A stretch of 55,544 nt of DNA, taken from Thiobacillus sp. (lineage in GTDB: Bacteria; Pseudomonadota; Gammaproteobacteria; Burkholderiales; Thiobacillaceae). The notes beneath the pieces are model-generated. The model made no database searches. It had not been told where the DNA came from and saw only the letters and a list, made by a program, of their open reading frames with translations. Of the stretch, positions 1 to 8,066 are shown piece after piece. The position numbers and the translations under genes were made by a program. Where the stretch lies: positions 1 to 55,544 of the forward strand of contig WGNC01000022.1 in NCBI GenBank assembly GCA_016124745.1, given 5' to 3'. Within the stretch, counting starts at the first letter, position 1, and the number at the start of each line of letters is the position of its first letter.

Positions 1-822
1 ACCGAGCCGCCTGGGATCGGGCGCATCGCCCCAAGATATGTAAACTGGCTGTGAATCGAACGCTAGCGCACATCGTGGCAGGCAGGCTCCAAATGCAGTG
101 GTCGCCGGAGCAGATTGCCGGATGGCTCAAGCGTACTTACCCAGACAATGAGTGCTACCAGGTGTCACACGAGACCATCTACCGCAGTCTCTTCATTCAG
201 GCCCGTGGCGCCCTGAAGAAGGAGCTACTGGCGCATTTGCGGCGCACACGAGCCATGCGCCGTTCGCGCCATTTCACACAGAAGACAGACGATCACGGCA
301 GAATCGTTGACGCGGTATCGATCAGCGAGCGCCCAGCTACGGTAGAAGATCGGGCCGTACCAGGGCATTGGGAAGGCGACTTGCTTTGCGGAACCACGAA
401 CAGCCAGATCGCAACCCTCGTTGAACGCCATACACGCTACGTGATGCTGGTGAAGGTCGCCAGAAAGGATACCGAGACGGTCACCAACGCGCTGATCAAA
501 AATGCACGCAAATTGCCACTGGAACTATACAAGTCGCTGACTTGGGACCGAGGCAAGGAAATGGCCGATCACAAGCGCTTCACATTGGCGACCGACATAA
601 AAGTCTACTTCTGCGATCCCCGGAATCCTTGGCAGCGCGGAACGAATGAGAATACGAACGGACTGTTGCGGCAGTATTTCCCAAAAGGAACCGACCTGTC
701 GGTCTACTCGCAAGCCAAACTCAATGCAGTCGCGAGGCGTTTGAATGAGCGTCCAAGAAAAACACTTAAACTACGAAACACCCGCTGAACGTTTTAACAA
801 ATCTGTTGCGTCGATCAGTTGA
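1..822 (+). pseudogene. IS30-family transposase, 5'-truncated by window edge and frameshifted near its end
   Basis: DDE transposase of the IS30 family. The frame is already open at base 3 (RAAWDRAHRPK...), so the gene begins left of the window; the GTG at 51 is only an internal codon. The catalytic core is visible: HWEGDLL around 366, TWDRGKEM around 541 and NPWQRGTNEN around 627, holding the D, D and E of the active site. At about 769-771 the run AAA seems to carry one extra A. As read, the frame stops at 788. Removing one A restores the usual IS30 tail (LNYETPAERFNKSVAS) and a stop at 820-822. The copy therefore looks inactive unless the shift is a sequencing error or is bypassed. No terminal inverted repeat could be fixed. 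Confidence 0.88.
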
Positions 823-982
823 ATCCGCACCGAACAGGAGACAATCGACCCAACAAGCCCAAGGGGCCGCTCTTGGCCGACACTTGCCGGATGAGGTTCT
901 ACCGCAAAAGCGGTCACACGCCAAAATTGACCGGCCACTTCAACTGGCTGCTCAGGCCGAGTTTGAGAAGGTGGCTCGGGAA

Positions 983-1205
983 TTACTTTTTAGCCGTCCG
1001 ACGCAGCCGGTTCAGCCGCCGCCGCGCCAGTCCGCCGAACAGTTCGGCCTGGTTCGGGTGCCGAAGATCAGCCTTGCCACCCGGGTTATCGCTATCTTTC
1101 CGGTCATCATCATCACGCCGGTGCCGTTCAGGGGGTCGGTGTGGCGGGCCGGAAAGTGCCTGCAGACGATGCGCCTGATGACCTTGCCGGAACGATTGCC
1201 GGTCG
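983..1205 (-). pseudogene. Decayed 3' end of a dihydrolipoamide dehydrogenase-type gene
   Basis: Read on the minus strand, this stretch ends in ELFGGLARRRLNRLRRTAKK-stop, almost the same as the C-terminus of the intact E3 encoded at 4651 (ELFGELARRLLNRLRRTAKK). Further upstream a second frame gives HTDPLNGTGVMMMTGKIAIT, matching HTDTLIGIGVMMVAGEMTLT of the intact protein, so at least one frameshift separates the two pieces. The nucleotide alignment with 4651-4875 continues for about 220 bases and then fades. This is a remnant of a paralogous or duplicated E3 gene without its nucleotide-binding domains. Nothing else is recognisable between the transposase end (822) and 983, or from 1206 to 1269. 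Confidence 0.8.
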
Positions 1206-1269
1206 CCAGTGGCCTGCTTGCCCACTGATTCAGGACAGGGTTGAGCTCGTTTTCCTCTAGAATCCGGCC

Positions 1270-3636
1270 ATGTCATCCAACTCCGACCCTACTTCAATAA
1301 TCGAGGCCGAAACCCAGCGACAGAAGACCACCCTGCTGTACCGCAATGTGGGCATTGCGCAGTTGGTGAATGTGGTCAACGCTTCATTGCTGGCATACGT
1401 GAACACCACCTTGCATGCTTCCGCCAGCCTGGCATATATCTGGTGGTGCCTGGTCTGCGCGATCACGGCAGGACGCTATCTGTTGTCACGGCGCTTTCAT
1501 GCGGCCAACCCTGATGCCGCTGCAGCGATGACATGGCGGCAACGTTATCTTGTCGCCACGGCAGTTGCGGCGGTCATCTGGGGTGCGGGCGCCGTCTTCT
1601 TCATGTGGAACGCACCCGATGGCGTGCGCCTGTTCACCGGGCTTGTGCTGGCCGGAATGGTGGCAGGGGCGCTGCCGATTCTGGCGCCGGTCCCCGCAGC
1701 CTTCCGGATATTCACGTTTCTGGTGCTTGTCCCGGTATCCGTGGTCATCCTGCTGCAGGCGAATTCGGCCTTCGACTGGGCGTTCGGGGCGATGACGCTC
1801 TTCTTCCTGGCGGCCGTGCTCACCAGTGCGCGCTACCTGCATCAGACACTCGATGTCTCGATCCGCCTGGGACTGGACCAGGGCCGTCTGGTCGAGAATC
1901 TCTCCCTCGCGCGCGATGCCGCCGAAGCCGCGCTGGCCGAGCGCAAACAGGCCGAGGTGACCTTGCAGGCCAGCGAGGAACGCTATCGCCTCATCCTTCA
2001 GTACTCGCCCACGGGCATCCTGCACTACAGCAACGACCTCATCATCACCTATTGTAACGATCGCCTGGCACAGATTCTCCATGCGCCGATGGAGCGGCTC
2101 ATCGGCCTCGACATGAAGACCCTCAAGGACCCGCGCATCCTGCCCGCGCTTCGTGCGGCCATCGAGGGAAAGGAAGGCGCTTACGAGGGGGAATATCTCA
2201 CGACGCTGAGCGGCACCCAGATCTGGATAGCCATGTCCTGCACGCCGCTGCGAGGCACCGACGACCAGAGTGAGGGCGGCATCGCCATCGTCGAGGACGT
2301 CACGGACAAGAAGAAGTCCGAGGAGGAGATACGTCATCTGGCCTATTTCGACCCGCTGACCCACCTGCCCAATCGACGCCTGCTGATGGACCGCCTGGGA
2401 CATGCCCTGACCGCCAGCAATCGCAGCCAGGAATACGGTGCGCTGATGATCCTCGACCTGGATCATTTCAAGAGCATCAACGATACCCAGGGGCATGATG
2501 TCGGCGACCGCCTGCTGATCGAGACCGCCCAGCGTCTGGAAGGCTGCCTGCGCCAGGAAGATACGGTTTCCCGTCTGGGCGGCGACGAGTATGTGGTCAT
2601 GCTGGAAAGGCTGGGGCAATCGGAACGAGCCGCTGCGACCCAGGCAGAAAGCATTGCCGAGAAGATACGTTTCGCCCTCAGCCTGCCCTATGTGCTCGGC
2701 GGCAGCGAGGCCGAGTATTTCAGCTCGACCAGCATCGGGATGACGCTGTTCAGGGGACAGGGCGATTCGGCTGAGATTCTGCTGAAGCAGGCCGACGTGG
2801 CGCTTTATCAGGCAAAGGGTGCGGGACGCAATGCGGTCCGGTTTTTCAGCCCCGCCATGCAGGCGGCCATCGAATCCCGGGCCGCCCTGCAGGGGGCATT
2901 GCGACGCGGTCTCGACAAGGGCGAGTTCTGCCTGCATTACCAGCCGCAGGTCGACGAGCGTGGTCGCCTGATCGGCGCGGAGGCCCTGATCCGCTGGCTT
3001 CACCCCGAACAGGGCCTGGTCACGCCGGCACAGTTCATCCCCCTGGCGGAAGAGACAGGACTGATATTGCTCATCGGACAATGGGTCCTGGATACCGCCT
3101 GCGCGCAGCTCAGGACTTGGGAACGCGATCCGCGCACCCGTGACTTGCAGTTGTCGATCAACGTCAGTGCCCGGCAATTTCACCAGCCGGATTTCATCGA
3201 ACAGGTACGCCAGAGCCTCCTCGGAAGCGGCGCCGACCCGGCCCGGTTGAAACTGGAACTGACCGAAAGCGTGGTGCTCGACAACGTCGAGACCGTCATC
3301 GGCCGCATGCAGGAACTCGACAGATTGGGTGTGGGATTTTCGCTCGACGACTTCGGCACCGGCTATTCGTCTCTGTCCTACCTGAAGCGCCTGCCCCTGG
3401 ACCAGATCAAGATCGACCAGTCCTTCGTTCGCGACGTCCCCGGGGACCCGAACGATGCGGCCATCGTGCGCGCCATCCTGGCCATGAGCCAGTCGCTCGG
3501 CTTGCAGGTCATCGCCGAAGGCGTGGAGACGCAGGCACAGCGCGATTTCCTGTTCGAGAACGGCTGCAACGCCTTTCAGGGCTACCTGTTCGGCCGGCCG
3601 ATGCCGATCGAGGAATGGGAACGCATCCTGCGCTAG
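1270..3636 (+). CDS. Membrane PAS-GGDEF-EAL cyclic-di-GMP protein
   Basis: Predicted bifunctional cyclic-di-GMP enzyme of 788 residues. Residues about 25-195 are hydrophobic and form roughly six membrane helices acting as an N-terminal sensor. A short coiled coil leads into a PAS domain (about 235-345). The GGDEF domain has GGDEY at 437-441, preceded by RQED five residues upstream, which fits a product-inhibition I-site. The EAL domain begins with EAL at 571-573 and keeps DDFGTGYSS from 693. Both catalytic halves therefore look intact, and synthesis, hydrolysis or both are possible; the sequence cannot decide which dominates. Its stop codon TAG lies inside the left end of a MITE. It stands alone, not in an operon. 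Confidence 0.93.
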   Translation: MSSNSDPTSIIEAETQRQKTTLLYRNVGIAQLVNVVNASLLAYVNTTLHASASLAYIWWCLVCAITAGRYLLSRRFHAANPDAAAAMTWRQRYLVATAVAAVIWGAGAVFFMWNAPDGVRLFTGLVLAGMVAGALPILAPVPAAFRIFTFLVLVPVSVVILLQANSAFDWAFGAMTLFFLAAVLTSARYLHQTLDVSIRLGLDQGRLVENLSLARDAAEAALAERKQAEVTLQASEERYRLILQYSPTGILHYSNDLIITYCNDRLAQILHAPMERLIGLDMKTLKDPRILPALRAAIEGKEGAYEGEYLTTLSGTQIWIAMSCTPLRGTDDQSEGGIAIVEDVTDKKKSEEEIRHLAYFDPLTHLPNRRLLMDRLGHALTASNRSQEYGALMILDLDHFKSINDTQGHDVGDRLLIETAQRLEGCLRQEDTVSRLGGDEYVVMLERLGQSERAAATQAESIAEKIRFALSLPYVLGGSEAEYFSSTSIGMTLFRGQGDSAEILLKQADVALYQAKGAGRNAVRFFSPAMQAAIESRAALQGALRRGLDKGEFCLHYQPQVDERGRLIGAEALIRWLHPEQGLVTPAQFIPLAEETGLILLIGQWVLDTACAQLRTWERDPRTRDLQLSINVSARQFHQPDFIEQVRQSLLGSGADPARLKLELTESVVLDNVETVIGRMQELDRLGVGFSLDDFGTGYSSLSYLKRLPLDQIKIDQSFVRDVPGDPNDAAIVRAILAMSQSLGLQVIAEGVETQAQRDFLFENGCNAFQGYLFGRPMPIEEWERILR

Positions 3637-3799
3637 TGGTCTGCTTCTGAAATAAACGAACGTGAAACGGCGTCTTTTTCCGCATGGCGGCGTTGCTCGT
3701 CGTTGCCAAAGAGCCAGCTATGTCGCCTCCTCGCGCCTTGCCCTGCGAAGAAATCCATCCGTTTCATTTGGTCCCCCTACCTCAGAAGCAGACCACTAG
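3633..3799. mobile_element. MITE-like element with perfect 18-bp terminal inverted repeats
   Basis: CTAGTGGTCTGCTTCTGA at 3633-3650 is exactly reversed and complemented at 3782-3799. The outer four bases are CTAG on both sides, which fits a duplicated CTAG target like that made by IS5-type elements; since CTAG is its own reverse complement, it could equally be part of the repeat. A second short match (TGAAACGG) sits further inside both arms. The 167-bp unit encodes no transposase, so it would need one in trans. The left CTAG contains the stop codon of the GGDEF-EAL gene, so insertion left that protein intact. Confidence 0.75.
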
Positions 3800-4079
3800 A
3801 TTTCGGGCGGGTGAAGACTGATCGCGATTGCTGTTCTATTCAGCAGTGGCGAAACCGCTTTCCGGGTCAGGGCCGACAAGAAGCGGCCAACAAAATCCGG
3901 CGCGGCGTCTCACGTATCCCTGCAGGGGTCAGGTTGTGAGCAGAGATCGCCCGGCACTCGCAAAGCAATGCATGGCCGGTCGCCTTTTGGCGCTGGACGG
4001 ACCTTTTGAGCGATCCCGAAAATCGGCTCCGGCGCAAATCCAGAAAAGAGAACGGGCCACAAAGCGGCTCTCAGGGTGT
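3800..4079. other. Gene-free spacer
   Basis: No ORF with family character, no RNA gene and no strong promoter was seen. The last bases (about 4064-4080) run into the inverted-repeat island, and AAAGCGGCTCT at about 4060 recurs near 4619, suggesting the island's flanks are related. Confidence 0.5.
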
Positions 4080-4602
4080 TGACAAAGTCCGCAAGGGGTG
4101 ATTCCCTCTCGCCTTGCGGGAGAGGGCTTGGGAGAGGGAGTTCTAGAATCAGACAGCTACGATAAAGCTCCGCAAAGGCTCACCCCTTCCCCTTCGAGGC
4201 GGAAGGGGTTCGTCAAGGAAGCCCTGAATAAGTTGGTTTGCCGTGTGCCTTTCGACTGCGCTCAGGAGAGCGTTCGACAAGCCTGTCCTGAGCCCCGTCG
4301 AAGGGCCTGTCCTGAGCCCCGGTCGAGGCCTGTCCTGAGTTGCACCGATGGGCTCACCACGATGGTTCGACAGGCTCACCATGAACGGAACCAGTGCGTT
4401 GCCGTTCGTCCCGAGCCTGTCGGGGGAAGCTTGTCGAAGGACTTGTTCAGGTTGTTGACAAACCCCCTCCCCCTCGAAGGGGGAGGGATGGGGAGAGGGT
4501 GATGCGTCGCGACGTTTTATAGTAAGGGCCTGATTTTAAATCCCCCTCTCCCTGGCCCTCTCCCGCAAAGGGAGAGGGAATCACCCCTTTCAGACTTTGT
4601 CA
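4080..4602. repeat. Island of palindromic REP-like repeats bounded by a 31-bp inverted repeat
   Basis: The outer arms are near-identical and inverted: TGACAAAGTC at 4080 running to CCCTCTC at 4110, and the reverse complement at 4572-4602. Between them are several units of two kinds: pyrimidine-rich/purine-rich palindromes around CCCTCTCCC and GGGAGAGGG (about 4102-4140, 4180-4215, 4465-4500, 4540-4580), and TTCGACAGGCTCA / TTCGACAAGC-type units (about 4250-4450) with TGTCCTGAG repeated. Open frames across it are by-products. It lies just downstream of the pdh operon (minus strand) and may end transcripts or protect 3' ends. Confidence 0.8.
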
Positions 4603-4650
4603 GCGGTCTGAGGGCGGCAAAGCGGCTCTTTCTGCGGGAGGGGCGAAGCC

Positions 4651-7600
4651 CTACTTCTTCGCCGTGCGCCGCAGCCGGTTCAACAGGCGCCGCGCCAGCT
4701 CGCCGAACAGTTCGGTCTGCGTCGGGTGCGGGAAGATCGCCTTGGCCACCTGGGTCAGCGTCATCTCGCCGGCCACCATCATGACGCCGATGCCGATCAG
4801 CGTGTCGGTGTGATCGGCGAGGTAGTGCACGCCGATGATGCGGCCACTGGCCTTGTCGGCGACGAGCTTGATCATGCCTTCGGTTTCACCGGTGATCATC
4901 GCCTTGGCGTCGATGCTCATCGGCATCTTGGCTTCCACCGCGTCGATGCCCTTGGCCTTGGCCTGCGCCACGCTCAGGCCGACGAAGCCCGCCTGCGGGC
5001 GCGAGAAGGTGACGCCGCAGTCCCTGTCCTGGTCGTATTCGCTTGCGTGGCCGAGCAGGTTGTCGGCGGCGACGCGTCCCTGCGTGGCGGCGGTGTGGGC
5101 GAGCATGTAGCCGCCGATGACGTCGCCCACCGCGTAGATGTGCGGCACGCTGGTCTGGCAGCGTGCGTTGACCCTGATCGCGGCGCCGTCGAGTTCGACG
5201 CCGACCTTGTCCAGGTTGAGCCTGCTGGTGTCGGGACGCTTGCCGGTGGCCATGAGCACGACGTCGCAGTCGAACACGGACTCGACACCTTCCTTGTTCG
5301 CATAGCGCAGCTTCATCGAACCGGGCGTGCCGCTCGCTTCGTGGATGCCGGCACCGGTGACGACGGTGATTTCCTTTTCCAGCGAGGCAATCAGCACCTT
5401 GCCGATTTCCTCCTCGATTTCACCGAGGATGCGCTCGTTGCGCTCGAGCATCAGCACCTCGGTGCCGAAGTCGCGGAAGATCTGCGCCATTTCCACGCCG
5501 ATCACGCCGCCGCCGACGATGCCGAGCTTCTTCGGCGGGCTGGCAAGGTTCCAGATGGTGTCGGAGGTGACCACCCCGCCATTCGCCAGGTTCTCGCGCG
5601 CGCCGGGGATCGGCGGCACGAAGGCGGGCGCGCCGGTGGCGATGACCGCGGCGCCGAACGTCACGGTGTAGGGCTCGCCCTCGACCGGGGTGATCTTCAG
5701 CGTGTGGGCGTCGACGAATTCGCCGTAGCCTTCGCGCACGTCGATCTTCATGCCCTTGTCGGCCTTCAGCGCCATTTCGCCGCGGCTCGTCTGAACCCAG
5801 CGGCGATGCTTCTCGACCTGGTCCCAGTTGAGCCTGGGGGTGTTGGTGCCGTCGACGCCCATCTCGGCGTCGTGCGCGCGGTTGCGGATGACATCCGCGG
5901 CGGCACGCCACGCCTTGGACGGGATGCAGCCGCGCCACAGGCATTCGCCACCGGGGAAAGGCTCGTTGTTGACCATCATGACCTTGATGCCATGATCGGC
6001 CAGGTCGCGCGCGCAGTCCTCGCCGCCGGGGCCGCCGCCGACCACCACCACCGGAAAGTCCCAATTCCCCTCGGGGATGGGCGAGACCGGTGCGCTGGTG
6101 ATTGCGGCAGTGCCGGAGAAGGCTTCAGCCGCCGTTCCCTGACCCCCGACCCCTGACCCCTGAATCCAGGCCTCGGGTGCCTCGATGGTCTGCTTCAGCG
6201 TCGCCAGATACAGCGCGACGTCGGCGCCATTCAGCACGCGATGGTCGCCGGTGACGGTGAACGGCGTCCCATGCGGGCCGTTGGCGGCGATCGCCAGGAT
6301 TGCGGCGATGCCGGGGGTGGGAATCGCGGTGAAGTGCGACACGCCCAGCATGCCCATGTTCGAGATCGTGAAAGTGGGGTTGGCGTACTCGGCCGGCGCC
6401 AGCTTCCTTACGCGCGCACGTTCGACGAGGCTGGTCCAGTCGCTCTGCAGCGCCTCCAGCGGCTTCTTCTCGATGCCGTGCAGGATCGGCACCACGAGGC
6501 CGCCATCGTTCGACATCACGGCGACGCCGAAATCGTGGTTGCTGCGTTCGACCAGCTTGTCGACCGGCTGGTAGGCCCAGTTCATGCGGGGGAACTTTTC
6601 CATCGCCACCGAGCAGGCCTTGGCGATCGCCACCGTGACCGAGACCTTCTTCGCCTTGGCGGCGGCGGTCAGCGCGGCGGTGTTGATATTGACCGTGACG
6701 TCGAAGGTCGGCAGCGTGAGCGAGGCGGTCATCGCGTGGCTGACGGCCTTTTCCATCGAGGACATCGCCCGGCCCTGACCCGGCACGTCGACCTGCGGCA
6801 GCGAGTGGGCGACTTCCGCCATGCTCGGGCGCGCGCGCGCCACGTCGGACGCGACGATCACGCCGGACGGGCCGCTGCCGGCCAGGCCGGCGAGATTCAC
6901 GCCCAGCTGTGCCGCGACCTTGCGCGCATAGGGGCTGGCCTGGCGGCCCTGCGGGCGCGCCACCGGCGGCACGTTGCCGGCGGCGGAGATCTGCCCGGGC
7001 GCGGCCTTGGGGGTGGGCATGAGCGCCGGTCTGTCAGCCGAAGGCGGTGCAACCTTGTGGGTCTCCTTGACCCGGTGGTCGGCACTGATGGTGACGCCGG
7101 TATCGTTGGCCTTCGCGGCATCGTCGACGATGAAGGCCATCGGATGGCCGACTTCGACCACGCTGCCGACGTCGGCGATGGGGCCGGAGAGGAAGCCGTC
7201 CTGGAACACTTCGACGTCCATGATGGCCTTGTCGGTTTCCACCGTGGCGACGATGTCGCCGCGCTTGATGCTGTCACCGGGCTGCTTTTCCCAGGTCACG
7301 ACGACACCCTCGGTCATGGTGTCAGACAGTTGCGGCATCACGACCGGGGTGCCTGCGTGGTGCGGGATCATCTCGGTCTGCGCCTGTTCTTCCACCACTT
7401 CGCCGGCGGCGATCGCCACGTCGCCCGCGGTGTCGGTGATGTAGCCGAGCGCGGCGCCGACGGCGATGGTCGCGCCGACCTCGGCAAGCGGACCGGCCAG
7501 GTAACCGGCCTTGAACACCTCAACGTCCATGATGGCCTTGTCGGTTTCGACCGTGGCGACGATATCGCCGCGCTCGACCTTGTCGCCAGGCTGCTTTTCC

Positions 7601-7668
7601 CAGGTGACGACCACGCCCTCGGTCATGGTGTCCGAGAGCTGCGGCATCGTGATGGCGTAATGATTCAT
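4651..7668 (-). CDS. Fused pyruvate dehydrogenase E2 (dihydrolipoyl acetyltransferase) and E3 (dihydrolipoyl dehydrogenase)
   Basis: One 1005-residue chain combines two subunits of the pyruvate dehydrogenase complex. In order: lipoyl domains at about 4-80 and 110-185 with lipoyl-lysines in ETDKA at K44 and K147; a peripheral-subunit-binding domain at about 240-276; the acetyltransferase domain with DHRVLNG, active His476; a low-complexity linker (about 500-535); and a full E3 with FAD motif VVGGGPGG, redox pair C576/C581 (CLWRGC), NAD motif IVGGGVIGVEMA and C-terminal H981/E986. It is last in the pdhA-pdhB operon. Part of the linker (GSGVGGQG) is encoded by a GGGGTCA-type repeat. Directly upstream of the ATG is a C-rich copy of the repeat, so no normal ribosome binding site is visible. 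Separate E2 and E3 proteins are the usual arrangement. Confidence 0.94.
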   Translation of the reverse strand: MNHYAITMPQLSDTMTEGVVVTWEKQPGDKVERGDIVATVETDKAIMDVEVFKAGYLAGPLAEVGATIAVGAALGYITDTAGDVAIAAGEVVEEQAQTEMIPHHAGTPVVMPQLSDTMTEGVVVTWEKQPGDSIKRGDIVATVETDKAIMDVEVFQDGFLSGPIADVGSVVEVGHPMAFIVDDAAKANDTGVTISADHRVKETHKVAPPSADRPALMPTPKAAPGQISAAGNVPPVARPQGRQASPYARKVAAQLGVNLAGLAGSGPSGVIVASDVARARPSMAEVAHSLPQVDVPGQGRAMSSMEKAVSHAMTASLTLPTFDVTVNINTAALTAAAKAKKVSVTVAIAKACSVAMEKFPRMNWAYQPVDKLVERSNHDFGVAVMSNDGGLVVPILHGIEKKPLEALQSDWTSLVERARVRKLAPAEYANPTFTISNMGMLGVSHFTAIPTPGIAAILAIAANGPHGTPFTVTGDHRVLNGADVALYLATLKQTIEAPEAWIQGSGVGGQGTAAEAFSGTAAITSAPVSPIPEGNWDFPVVVVGGGPGGEDCARDLADHGIKVMMVNNEPFPGGECLWRGCIPSKAWRAAADVIRNRAHDAEMGVDGTNTPRLNWDQVEKHRRWVQTSRGEMALKADKGMKIDVREGYGEFVDAHTLKITPVEGEPYTVTFGAAVIATGAPAFVPPIPGARENLANGGVVTSDTIWNLASPPKKLGIVGGGVIGVEMAQIFRDFGTEVLMLERNERILGEIEEEIGKVLIASLEKEITVVTGAGIHEASGTPGSMKLRYANKEGVESVFDCDVVLMATGKRPDTSRLNLDKVGVELDGAAIRVNARCQTSVPHIYAVGDVIGGYMLAHTAATQGRVAADNLLGHASEYDQDRDCGVTFSRPQAGFVGLSVAQAKAKGIDAVEAKMPMSIDAKAMITGETEGMIKLVADKASGRIIGVHYLADHTDTLIGIGVMMVAGEMTLTQVAKAIFPHPTQTELFGELARRLLNRLRRTAKK
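6136..6167. repeat. GGGGTCA-type repeat inside the E2-E3 linker
   Basis: Four head-to-tail units of (G)GGGTCA/GGGTCGG type read on the minus strand. They encode the linker residues QGSGVGGQG and lie exactly where E2 sequence ends and extra sequence before E3 begins. Confidence 0.85.
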
Positions 7669-7669
7669 A

Positions 7670-7700
7670 GGATTCAGGGGTCAGGATTCAGGGGTCAGGG
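7670..7700 (+). repeat. Left inverted GGGGTCA repeat array
   Basis: Two direct copies of GGATTCAGGGGTCAGG in tandem. It occupies the 26 bases between the aceF/lpd start codon and the four-helix-bundle stop codon and replaces the expected ribosome binding site of aceF/lpd. Confidence 0.85.
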
Positions 7701-8066
7701 AGTTGGCGAAAGTTTTGCGGTCAACGCGCTTCGCAGACCGTGCAACATGCGACCAATTTCATTCGTCAGTTCAAATAGTCCTAGCAACTCGGCTTCCGGG
7801 ATATAGCCCAGCCGGTGAGCAAGCTCCAGCTGCGTTTCTGCTTCAGCCAACGAGCCCTGCGAGATTGAGACAAAACGCAAATAATCCTTCGTCGAACTTC
7901 TTGCGTGACCTTCGGCAATATTGGAGGGGATGGAAACAGCGGCGCGCTGGAGCTGATTGGCCAGCGCATACGTTTCCCTGGCGGGAAAAGATTCGGTGGT
8001 TCGGTAGATGTGTTCCGTCAGCGTCATTGCCATCTGCCAGACTTTGAGATCACGGTAGTTCTGCAC
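7695..8066 (-). CDS. Four-helix-bundle protein (S23 / 23S-rRNA intervening-sequence family)
   Basis: A 123-residue protein with the family signature: N-terminal NYRDLKVWQMAM, then SFPARETYALANQLQRAAVS and IPSNIAEGHAR, followed by alternating helices. Relatives are encoded in intervening sequences of some 23S rRNA genes, and the fold resembles Avd of diversity-generating retroelements; the biochemical role is unknown. No catalytic residues are apparent. Translation most likely starts at GTG (8064-8066), with AGGGG from the flanking repeat as ribosome binding site, and stops at a TGA in the other repeat. It interrupts the pdh operon in the same orientation and would be co-transcribed with it. 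Confidence 0.85.
   Translation of the reverse strand: MQNYRDLKVWQMAMTLTEHIYRTTESFPARETYALANQLQRAAVSIPSNIAEGHARSSTKDYLRFVSISQGSLAEAETQLELAHRLGYIPEAELLGLFELTNEIGRMLHGLRSALTAKLSPTP

Noticed and set aside
819..1228. Two plus-strand frames after the transposase
   Set aside because: They have no family character and run antisense over the decayed E3 fragment.
1486..3183. 565-codon minus-strand frame opposite the GGDEF-EAL gene
   Set aside because: Antisense shadow of a protein with clear catalytic motifs; no family resemblance of its own.
4098..4502. 134-codon frame in the repeat island
   Set aside because: Encoded wholly by palindromic repeats, with no ribosome binding site.
4080..4602. CRISPR array
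   Set aside because: Repeats are palindromic, of two classes and mixed orientation, with irregular spacing and no unique spacers of constant length; no cas genes.
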